Assembly: GCA_043777755.1 (NCBI GenBank)
Contig: JAYWHK010000326.1
Span: forward strand, 1 to 16,940
Length of the DNA: 16,940 nucleotides
Reading direction: 5' to 3'
Source of the DNA: CANHEE01 sp043777755
GTDB lineage: Bacteria > Bacteroidota > Bacteroidia > Chitinophagales > Saprospiraceae
Below are positions 7,756 to 13,538 of the stretch, piece after piece. The position numbers and the translations under genes were made by a program. The first letter of the stretch is position 1. The number at the start of each line of letters is the position of its first letter. The notes under the pieces were generated by a model that was not told where the DNA came from, ran no database searches, and saw nothing but the letters and a program-made list of their open reading frames with translations.

Positions 7756-8024
7756 AGTGTGCTGAAAATCTGTTTGTTATAGATTAAAGGGTTAATCTAT
7801 AGCAAAGATTAAACAAGAACCCAAATTTATGTTATTTTTTGAAAATAAAGCATATTTTATTAGTTTTTTTTTTTAAAAGACTGTATCTTTATAGGAATAA
7901 CAAGCAAAAAAACGACAAATTTATGTTTTCATACTTTTATAGTTGAAAATATACTTTTGTCCTAAAGTAAAAAAATCATACCTTTTTTTTGATTTTTTTT
8001 ACACAAACTATAAACAAGACTTTG

Positions 8025-8032
8025 TAATTTTG
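8025..8032 (+). promoter_or_regulatory. Candidate -7 element for the PAS-AraC gene
   Basis: TAATTTTG fits TAnnTTTG and is the match closest to the PAS-AraC start. It would give a leader of roughly 120 nt. The run of T at about 7982-8000 lacks a TTG, so the -33 element is missing and the call is weak. Confidence 0.28.
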
Positions 8033-8147
8033 AGGTCAGAATTACAGGATAATATTGGCAACAATATTTTTCAAATTATAAACAAACAAAAAAAATTACT
8101 TTATTGATTGGGCAGATTTTCCAAAAATGAGTCACTGCAATAAGGAA

Positions 8148-8153
8148 AAGGAG
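8148..8153 (+). promoter_or_regulatory. Shine-Dalgarno-like site of the PAS-AraC gene
   Basis: AAGGAG lies 8 nt before the ATG at 8162. Canonical sites are uncommon in Bacteroidota, where A-rich leaders dominate. Here the site, with an in-frame TAA about 20 nt upstream of the ATG, fixes the start codon. Confidence 0.6.
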
Positions 8154-8161
8154 CTACCATC

Positions 8162-8905
8162 ATGTATCCTAATGTCGCCGTAGTGCTAACAGATGCCAAT
8201 CGTTGTATTCAATGGGTGAACCATGATTTTACCCTGATGACGGGCTATTCTTTGCAAGATGTTTTGGGCAAAAAACCAAGTATTTTGCAAGGTGAAAAAA
8301 CCAACCCCGAAGATGTCAAACGTTTGCGCTCGAATTTAGATGCCAAGCAAGCATTCAAAGATTCTATTTTAAATTACACCAAAACAGGTGAGGAGTATCA
8401 ATGTAATTTTGTTATTCACCCTGTTTACAATGATTATGGTGTACTGACCAATTTTTTAGCTTTTGAAGTAGATGCTTCAAAAATTGACGATTCTACTATT
8501 CCTTTGTTACAGTTGCGAGAGAAATACTCGACAAGTAGCATGAAGCCGAATGACCAAACGAGTTTGTATATTAGACTTTGTTCGGTGGTTCAGTCGGAGA
8601 AGTTATACTTGAATCCAGATCTTTCTTTGCGTGATTTGGCGAATCGTTTACACACCAATACCCGTTATTTGTCGCAGGTAATCAATTCGTTGTCAGGTTT
8701 TAACCTTCAACATTTTATCAATACACACCGTATTGAAGATGTCAAAAGACACGTTATGTCTGAGAATTTTGAAAATTATACGCTTTACGGTATTGCACAA
8801 ATTTGTGGCTTTAAAAACAAATCTACTTTTTATAAAGTATTCAAAGAAGTGACTGGCGTAACGCCGAAGGATTTTATTAAGCAGCGTCAGCAGCACAATT
8901 CTTAA
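8162..8905 (+). CDS. PAS (LOV-like) domain AraC-family transcriptional regulator
   Basis: A 247-residue fusion of an N-terminal PAS sensor (about 4-105) and a C-terminal AraC/XylS DNA-binding domain (about 148-242). The PAS part carries VNHDFTLMTGYS, LGKKPSILQGEKT, LNYTKTGEEY and NFLAFEVDAS, closely following the LOV/PAS_9 pattern. The LOV flavin-adduct cysteine position (GRNCRFLQ in phototropins) is Pro39 here, so classical blue-light photochemistry is not expected; another ligand or a redox cue is possible. In the AraC part, LRDLANRLHTNTRYLSQVIN is the first helix-turn-helix and IAQICGFKNKSTFYKVFKEV the second, ending in the family's TGVTPKDF. It probably binds DNA in response to a small-molecule or redox signal sensed by the PAS domain. 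No periplasmic segment is present, so sensing is cytoplasmic. Divergent from the helicase unit; whether it regulates that unit is not shown. Confidence 0.9.
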   Translation: MYPNVAVVLTDANRCIQWVNHDFTLMTGYSLQDVLGKKPSILQGEKTNPEDVKRLRSNLDAKQAFKDSILNYTKTGEEYQCNFVIHPVYNDYGVLTNFLAFEVDASKIDDSTIPLLQLREKYSTSSMKPNDQTSLYIRLCSVVQSEKLYLNPDLSLRDLANRLHTNTRYLSQVINSLSGFNLQHFINTHRIEDVKRHVMSENFENYTLYGIAQICGFKNKSTFYKVFKEVTGVTPKDFIKQRQQHNS

Positions 8906-8928
8906 AGGTATTATTGATTTTATAGGTT

Positions 8929-8972
8929 AAAAAAAGACCACTTGGAATAAAACATCCAAGTGGTCTTTTTTT
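8929..8972 (+). terminator. Strong intrinsic terminator of the PAS-AraC gene
   Basis: A perfect inverted repeat 24 nt after the stop: AAAAAGACCACTTGGA (8931-8946), loop ATAAAACA, and TCCAAGTGGTCTTTTT (8955-8970), ending in a run of eight T (8966-8973). The A-run on the left makes it plausible in both directions, but the only gene it clearly closes is the plus-strand regulator. Confidence 0.92.
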
Positions 8973-8973
8973 T

Positions 8974-9357
8974 GCATCTCAGTTTCAGTAGGTATAATTC
9001 AACAGAATAATCTACTGAAAAATGATTTTAAAAATTATTTTAAATTTTTTTTAATTTTTTTTAAAAAGAATAATAATTTTTGAAATGATATTAAGTAATT
9101 GATAATCAGTTACTTGCGAATATGTGTTTTTTGAATGTACTAATAATGACTTAATATAAAAATGGTCGAAGTGTTATAACAATATTATTGGGTAATTTAT
9201 TTTTAAAGCATTGATTATTAAGGGTTTAAGTTTGTCTTTGTTTTTTTTACAATGTCACAGATTTGAAAAAAAAATTGTTTAGTAGCCCCAAAACGCCTAT
9301 ATCTTTGTACCAGAAAATTTAATTATTTATTATTCAACCAAAACTACAGTATCTAAA
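8974..9357. other. AT-rich intergenic region upstream of the small repeat protein
   Basis: About 380 bp without a credible coding frame. It is dominated by A/T runs and contains a weak inverted repeat (AAGTAA at 9093-9098, TTACTT at 9110-9115). The only supported element is the promoter near its right end (9275-9307). No RNA gene was recognised. Confidence 0.5.
9275..9307 (+). promoter_or_regulatory. Bacteroidota-type promoter of the 9358 gene
   Basis: TATCTTTG at 9300-9307 is an exact TAnnTTTG -7 element, with TTG at 9275-9277 exactly 22 nt upstream. The predicted leader to the ATG at 9358 is about 45 nt and A/T-rich without a Shine-Dalgarno site. The same core and the same 22-nt spacing occur before the 13539 gene. 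Confidence 0.7.
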
Positions 9358-9954
9358 ATGAAAAAGGCAATTACGCAACGCTTTTTTGTTATCCTTGTTA
9401 TCCTCTCAACTTCTTTAACAATGAACGCACAGTCTCAACTCATGGTGAGTTTGGGATTGGATCAAACCCTTTGTTTCGGTGCTTATACCGAATTAACAGC
9501 ATTTGTTGCTGGCGGAACTGCACCGTACACCTACAAATGGATGCCAACAGAAGAGCTTTCTTCTTCTGATTCTGAAATGGTGATTGCAACACCAACGTAC
9601 ACAACTACCTACAAAGTCATCGTTACAGACGCTAAAGGCGCACAGGTTCGTGATGAAATTAAAATCGAAGTGAACCAAAGACCAAGTGTGGTAATGACTC
9701 CACCTTTCAACAGTATTGAAATTGGTCAAAGTACAACACTTTCTGCAAGAGTTACGGGTGGTACAGGTAATTATACCTACACTTGGAAGCCAGCTATCGG
9801 ATTGAGTGATGCAACATCTCCAAACCCAGTAGCAAAACCAAGCATGACAACCGCTTACACATTGATGGTAAAAGACAGCAAAGGCTGTACTGTTACGGAA
9901 CAAGTGAGTGTGAGCGTTGAAGGCGGTGCTGCTGCGGCTCGCTTCAGAGAGTAA
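9358..9954 (+). CDS. Small secreted protein with two Ig/SprB-like repeats
   Basis: A 198-residue exported protein. Residues 1-24 form a signal peptide with a hydrophobic core and likely cleavage at MNA-QSQ. The mature part is two homologous beta-sandwich repeats of about 80 residues (about 28-106 and 109-188). They share the pattern GGT, then YTY-W-P, then L followed by S/D-rich residues, then TTxYxxxVxDxKG and a closing hydrophobic strand. This is the repeat type found in many copies in Bacteroidota adhesins such as SprB. The tail after repeat two is only about ten residues (GGAAAARFRE), so no T9SS sorting domain is present. It could be periplasmic, or reach the surface by another route. It has its own promoter and is convergent with the VWA gene. 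Adhesion or matrix binding is inference only. Confidence 0.82.
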   Translation: MKKAITQRFFVILVILSTSLTMNAQSQLMVSLGLDQTLCFGAYTELTAFVAGGTAPYTYKWMPTEELSSSDSEMVIATPTYTTTYKVIVTDAKGAQVRDEIKIEVNQRPSVVMTPPFNSIEIGQSTTLSARVTGGTGNYTYTWKPAIGLSDATSPNPVAKPSMTTAYTLMVKDSKGCTVTEQVSVSVEGGAAAARFRE

Positions 9955-9961
9955 AAAAGTC

Positions 9962-10000
9962 AAAATGTAAAAGGCTGAATTTAAAATGTAAAAATTTACA
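9962..10000. repeat. Short direct repeat and palindrome in the convergent gap
   Basis: AAAATGTAAAA occurs at 9962-9972 and 9983-9993, and the second copy runs into the palindrome TGTAAAAATTTACA (9987-10000). It lies between two convergent genes and could serve as a weak 3' structure. No GC-rich terminator was found in the 127-bp gap. Confidence 0.5.
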
Positions 10001-10081
10001 TAAATGAAATACAGCGTTTCTTTTTACTTTAAAAGTATTTTAATAAGCATAGTTTTTACTGCAATAACAAAATTTGGCTTA

Positions 10082-11200
10082 TTAATCCCGTTGAGCAAAG
10101 ATACTTAAATCTTGCTTCCCAATGGCAGCTGCCATTAAATTAGGAAATTGATCAGGTGTGCAAGCGAATGAAGGCACTCCAATAGATGCTAAGAATTGTG
10201 CATTTTTGACGTCATACGAAGGGGTTCCATTGTCGTCAAGTGCCAAAAGACATATCATTTGTACACCTGAATCTACCAATTTCTGCATCATTTTCCTCAT
10301 TTCCATTTCGTTTCCGCCTTCATAAAGGTCTGTTATCAGTACCAGAATGGTGTCGGCTGGTCGAGTGATTTGGGTTTCGGTATAGGTCAATGCTTTTGCG
10401 ATGTCCGTTCCTCCGCCCAATTGTACGCCAAATAAGAAATCTACGGGGTCTTCTATTTCTTCTGTCAAATCAACTACTTCGGTATCGAAGACAATCATTC
10501 GGGTATTAATGGCCGGAATAGATGACATTACTGCTCCAAAAATCCCTGAATATACAACAGATGCACCCATCGAACCACTTTGGTCGAGGCACATCACTAC
10601 GTCTTTCATCGAGCGACGTTTTTTTCCAAATCCAATTTTTATTTCTGGTATAATTGTCTGATAATCAGGCTGATAATGTTTTAAGTTTTTTAAAATAGTT
10701 TGATGCCAATTGATTTCGTTGTGCCGTGGACGACGGTTTCGAGTTGCTCTATTCAATGCCCCTGTAATGGCTTGTTGCATTGGTGTTTGCAATTTTTTCA
10801 TCAATTCATCTACTACTTTCTGAACCACCATTCGGGCTGTTGCCTTGGTTTTTTCAGGAATTACTTTGCTCAATGTCAGTAAATTAGCGACCAAATTGAC
10901 ATCTGGAACAACCGTTTCTAACAACTCTGGCTCGAGCAACATTTGTGTTAAGTTTAGTCTATCCAACGCATCTTGTTGCATTACTTTCACTACCGAGGTC
11001 GGAAAATAAGTACGAATATCGCCCAGCCAACGAGCTACATTTGGATTCGATGCACCAAGACCACCTTTGCGCTCGCTTTCATACAAGGCAGCCAATGACT
11101 TGTCCATGCCTGTTTCCATTTGGTCAAGCGGAACATTCCCCATTGCTTCGGCAGCGTCTTTTCCCAGCAATAATCGCCAACGTTTTAGTTTTTCTTCCAT
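10082..11200 (-). CDS. yehP: VWA domain protein, YehP-like
   Basis: A 372-residue cytoplasmic protein with a C-terminal von Willebrand A domain and a helical N-terminal half. The start LKRWRLLLG and the pattern through VWA match E. coli YehP as I recall it. The metal-ion-dependent adhesion site is complete: DQSGS (Asp206, Ser208, Ser210), Thr265 in GGGTDIA, and Asp291 in LITDLYEGG. Residues 20-195 carry the family's helical region with a basic patch (RATRNRRPRH, 151-160). Relatives usually sit in an operon with a MoxR-type AAA+ ATPase, a DUF5682-type protein and a SWIM zinc-finger protein and probably work as the adaptor of an ATPase chaperone. None of those partners is in this window. The upstream same-strand gene is DUF4112, 98 bp away. 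The biological role of the family is unsettled. Confidence 0.88.
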   Translation of the reverse strand: MEEKLKRWRLLLGKDAAEAMGNVPLDQMETGMDKSLAALYESERKGGLGASNPNVARWLGDIRTYFPTSVVKVMQQDALDRLNLTQMLLEPELLETVVPDVNLVANLLTLSKVIPEKTKATARMVVQKVVDELMKKLQTPMQQAITGALNRATRNRRPRHNEINWHQTILKNLKHYQPDYQTIIPEIKIGFGKKRRSMKDVVMCLDQSGSMGASVVYSGIFGAVMSSIPAINTRMIVFDTEVVDLTEEIEDPVDFLFGVQLGGGTDIAKALTYTETQITRPADTILVLITDLYEGGNEMEMRKMMQKLVDSGVQMICLLALDDNGTPSYDVKNAQFLASIGVPSFACTPDQFPNLMAAAIGKQDLSIFAQRD

Positions 11201-11250
11201 TATTAATTTTATAAAAAACTGTTAATCAATAAGTTGTGAAAATGTTATTT

Positions 11251-11297
11251 TATTGACTTACGACTTATTGACTTACGACTAAAAGGACTTACCGACT
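11251..11297. repeat. 15-bp tandem repeat between the VWA and DUF4112 genes
   Basis: TATTGACTTACGACT occurs twice without a mismatch (11251-11265 and 11266-11280). A degraded third unit follows (GGACTTACCGACT, to 11297), reaching almost to the DUF4112 stop at 11299. Each unit looks like two heptamer-like halves ending in GACT. Similar short arrays are common between Bacteroidota genes. It lies in the minus-strand transcript between two possibly cotranscribed genes. Confidence 0.85.
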
Positions 11298-11298
11298 A

Positions 11299-11829
11299 TC
11301 ACATCATCGTTTGAAACCAGCCCCAAGCAAATCCTACGAATTTTGCGACAGCCCAAAGCATTGTTGTAAATGCTGCAATTAAAACAGTCAATAAAATACC
11401 GCCAGCCAGCCAAGGATTCATGCGGTGACCATCTTCAGCATAATGTTGTTTTAGTAAAACCATATTTCTACGGTTTGCTTTGAACGTAAAATCATAAATA
11501 TCGCCTAAAATTGGTACAGAACCAACCGAGGCATCTAAGACAATATTCCAAATCATTTTTAGCATCACAGGCAAAGAAACGCCATAACGAGTTATAATGA
11601 AAATGACCAAACCTGAAATAGAAAACGATGCCAAATCGCCTACATTCGGAATCAAGCCCATCAAAGCATCTAAACCAAATTTTTTGTTGGTTAGTGGAAT
11701 TGGAATACTATTGTCCATCAGGTTAGAAACATGGTCGAGCCATTTGAGTTCTGGGAATTTTTGGTACAAAGCAGTATCTTTTGCTTGTTGTTCTGTTGGA
11801 GGTGTTTGTTGAGCGTTTTGTGTATCCAT
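11299..11829 (-). CDS. DUF4112 membrane protein
   Basis: A 176-residue membrane protein of the DUF4112 family, function unknown. Family landmarks are visible: LKWLDHVSNLMDNSIPIP (28-45), FGLDALMGLIPNVGDL (about 52-67), and a hydrophobic segment running into ITRYGVSLPVMLKMIWNIVLD. The second GxxPxxGD motif follows as VGSVPILGDIYDF, then KANRRNMVLLKQHY. The C-terminus (about 141-170) is a further hydrophobic helix, for two to four membrane segments overall. The two matching IPNVGD / VPILGD motifs point to an internal duplication of a re-entrant or amphipathic hairpin. It may be cotranscribed with the downstream VWA gene (98-bp gap containing a tandem repeat). It diverges from the GATase-like gene with 114 bp between them. 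Confidence 0.9.
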   Translation of the reverse strand: MDTQNAQQTPPTEQQAKDTALYQKFPELKWLDHVSNLMDNSIPIPLTNKKFGLDALMGLIPNVGDLASFSISGLVIFIITRYGVSLPVMLKMIWNIVLDASVGSVPILGDIYDFTFKANRRNMVLLKQHYAEDGHRMNPWLAGGILLTVLIAAFTTMLWAVAKFVGFAWGWFQTMM

Positions 11830-11898
11830 TTTTATTTTCTAAATTTTGGCGTAAATATAAGACACTTTTACATATTTTTTAAAAGAATAAAAATAACA

Positions 11899-11928
11899 TT
11901 TGGCTCGAAATTTCGTTTAGTATATTGT
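11899..11928 (+). promoter_or_regulatory. Possible promoter of the GATase-like gene
   Basis: TTTG at 11899-11902 is followed 18 nt later by TATATTGT (11921-11928), an imperfect TAnnTTTG with the last two bases altered. It would give a leader of only about 10 nt before the ATG at 11944, so the assignment is tentative. Confidence 0.3.
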
Positions 11929-11943
11929 TGATTTTAAAATTTT

Positions 11944-13233
11944 ATGATAAAAATGAAATTTAGACCGTTTTTCTTACTCTTTTTCTTGGTTTTTATTGCA
12001 AAAACTGCTTTTGCTTCTTATATTTTGCTGCCGATGGACGAGCGTCAAAAGGAGCATTTGAAAGCGTACGGCATTACCTATTGGGTTTTGCAACAAGGCG
12101 CAGAGGCGCATTGGCTGTTAAATTATCGTGGAGGAAGCTTTGCTTTCAAGCAAATTGGAACATTTGAAAAAGAATGTGTTACCCGAGGCGTTAGTTTTGA
12201 AGTGATTTCTGATGGACAATTTGCCAATATTCAAGCAGAAATTGGCAATCCTGAAGTAAATATGGAAGACATCAAGCTCGAAAAAGCTCCTTTGGTTGCG
12301 GTTTATTCTCCAACAGTGAATGAGCGTGGCGAAGAAATTCAGCCTTGGGACGATGCCGTTACTTTGGTTTTGACCTATGCCGAAATTCCTTATGATGTGT
12401 TGTACGATGAAGAAATTTTGAGCGATAAATTACCAAAATACGATTGGTTGCACTTGCATCACGAAGATTTCACGGGTCAATATGGACGTTTTTGGCCACA
12501 ATACCATGCGACACCTTGGTACAAAGAAAACCAAAAACGACAAGAGGCTTTAGCTGCAAAAATGGGTTTTAATAAAGTTTCTCAGTTGAAATTAGGCGTT
12601 GTCAAAACCATCAAAGAATGGGTCGGCGGCGGCGGATTTATGTTCGCAATGTGTTCAGCAACAGATACTTATGATATTGCCTTGGCTGCGGAAGGTCTTG
12701 ATATTTGTGAAAAAATATACGACGGTGATGCTGATGATTCCAATGCGAATAGCAAATTGGATTTTTCAAAAACCTTTGCTTTTCGCAATTTTAAACTAAA
12801 AGCAGACCCCTTAGAATACGAACATTCCACGATTGACAACAATCACGGTCGTCCGCAAAATCCACAAGTGGATTATTTTAGTTTGTTTGATTTTTCGGCA
12901 AAATGGGATCCTGTTCCTTCCATGCTTACGCAATGTCATACAAAAACCGTGAAAGGTTTTATGGGACAATGCACCGCTTATTTGAAAGAGTATTTGAAAC
13001 CTGACGTACTGGTTTTGGGCGAAATGAAAACGTATGGTGAAACCCGTTATATTCACGGTACGCACGGCAAAGGATTTTTCTCTTTTTATGGCGGACACGA
13101 CCCAGAAGATTACAAACACTACGTTGGCGATCCGAATACAGATTTGAATTTGCACCCTAATTCGCCAGGTTTTCGCTTAATTCTGAACAATATTTTGTTC
13201 CCAGCGGCAAAGAAAAAACAAAGAAAAACGTAA
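11944..13233 (+). CDS. Secreted GATase-like protein ('asparagine synthetase B' of Bacteroidota annotations)
   Basis: A 429-residue exported protein conserved in Bacteroidota. Residues 1-24 form a signal peptide (TAFA before SYILLP). Relatives are, from memory, often labelled asparagine synthetase B, but none of that enzyme's marks are present: no N-terminal Cys2 glutaminase domain and no SGGxDS PP-loop. From about 115 the sequence reads instead like a class I glutamine amidotransferase or ThuA-type alpha/beta fold: strand PLVAVYS, then TLVLTYAEIPYDVLYDEEI, then YDWLHLHHEDFTG. Next comes GGGGFMFAMCSATDTYDIAL, with Cys237 in a nucleophile-elbow-like position, and late in the chain FYGGHDPEDY with His385 and Glu388. 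Cys237, His385 and Glu388 could form a triad, but this is inference. Either Met1 or Met4 could start the protein. No same-strand partner lies close by. Confidence 0.75.
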   Translation: MIKMKFRPFFLLFFLVFIAKTAFASYILLPMDERQKEHLKAYGITYWVLQQGAEAHWLLNYRGGSFAFKQIGTFEKECVTRGVSFEVISDGQFANIQAEIGNPEVNMEDIKLEKAPLVAVYSPTVNERGEEIQPWDDAVTLVLTYAEIPYDVLYDEEILSDKLPKYDWLHLHHEDFTGQYGRFWPQYHATPWYKENQKRQEALAAKMGFNKVSQLKLGVVKTIKEWVGGGGFMFAMCSATDTYDIALAAEGLDICEKIYDGDADDSNANSKLDFSKTFAFRNFKLKADPLEYEHSTIDNNHGRPQNPQVDYFSLFDFSAKWDPVPSMLTQCHTKTVKGFMGQCTAYLKEYLKPDVLVLGEMKTYGETRYIHGTHGKGFFSFYGGHDPEDYKHYVGDPNTDLNLHPNSPGFRLILNNILFPAAKKKQRKT

Positions 13234-13343
13234 AATTTTTAATAAAAATATAGACTTTTATTTATAAAAAAACACTTAGCCCTAATAATTTGAGTGTCTA
13301 AAGTACTGGTAATTACAACTTGATGGTATTGATTTACAATAGT

Positions 13344-13398
13344 TTAGTCGCAACCTATACTGCCGACTAATGTGGAGCTGTTTTACAGCTCTTTTTTT
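13344..13398 (+). terminator. Intrinsic terminator with upstream hairpin
   Basis: GAGCTG (13375-13380), loop TTTTA and CAGCTC (13386-13391) form a perfect six-pair stem followed by seven T (13392-13398). Just upstream, TTAGTCG (13344-13350) and CGACTAA (13364-13370) form a second stem. The pair lies about 110-165 nt after the 13233 stop, so it could end that gene's long 3' UTR or an unrecognised short RNA. Confidence 0.8.
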
Positions 13399-13434
13399 GT
13401 TTCCTTTCCAAAAAACGTTAAAAAAAATTTATTT

Positions 13435-13467
13435 TTGTAAAACTTTCAATGTGGCGTTGTATCTTTG
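13435..13467 (+). promoter_or_regulatory. Bacteroidota-type promoter of the T9SS cargo gene
   Basis: TATCTTTG (13460-13467) is an exact -7 match with TTG (13435-13437) 22 nt upstream, the same arrangement as before the 9358 gene. The leader to the ATG at 13539 would be about 65 nt, ending in an A-rich stretch typical of Bacteroidota start regions. Confidence 0.72.
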
Positions 13468-13538
13468 TGGTTCAGATTTTACTTTCCTTACACGCATTTC
13501 TTACAGTATTTTTTACAACTAAAAAGTAAAGACAAAAA

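Larger units (their letters stand above)
7756..8161. promoter_or_regulatory. Divergent AT-rich intergenic region
   Basis: A 406-bp region between the divergent helicase and PAS-AraC genes. On the minus strand, TAAATTTG at 7829-7822 and again at 7923-7916 match the TAnnTTTG -7 pattern, but neither has a TTG at a suitable -33 distance. On the plus strand, TACTTTTG (7952-7959) and TAATTTTG (8025-8032) match equally, again without a clear -33 element. A 19-codon upstream reading frame, 8127-8183, overlaps the PAS-AraC start. No RNA gene or palindromic operator stands out. Confidence 0.4.

Noticed and set aside
8162..8476. Blue-light LOV photoreceptor
   Set aside because: The adduct cysteine is replaced by Pro39, so canonical photochemistry is not supported.
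9493..9963. 156-residue minus-strand frame rich in Cys, Trp and His
   Set aside because: It is antisense to the small repeat protein and its odd composition follows from reverse-complementing that gene's Thr/Ala/Val codons.
11251..11297. Possible CRISPR array
   Set aside because: The units are only 15 bp and directly adjoining, with no spacers and no cas genes.
11944..13233. True asparagine synthetase
   Set aside because: It has a signal peptide, no N-terminal glutaminase Cys and no SGGxDS ATP-pyrophosphatase loop.
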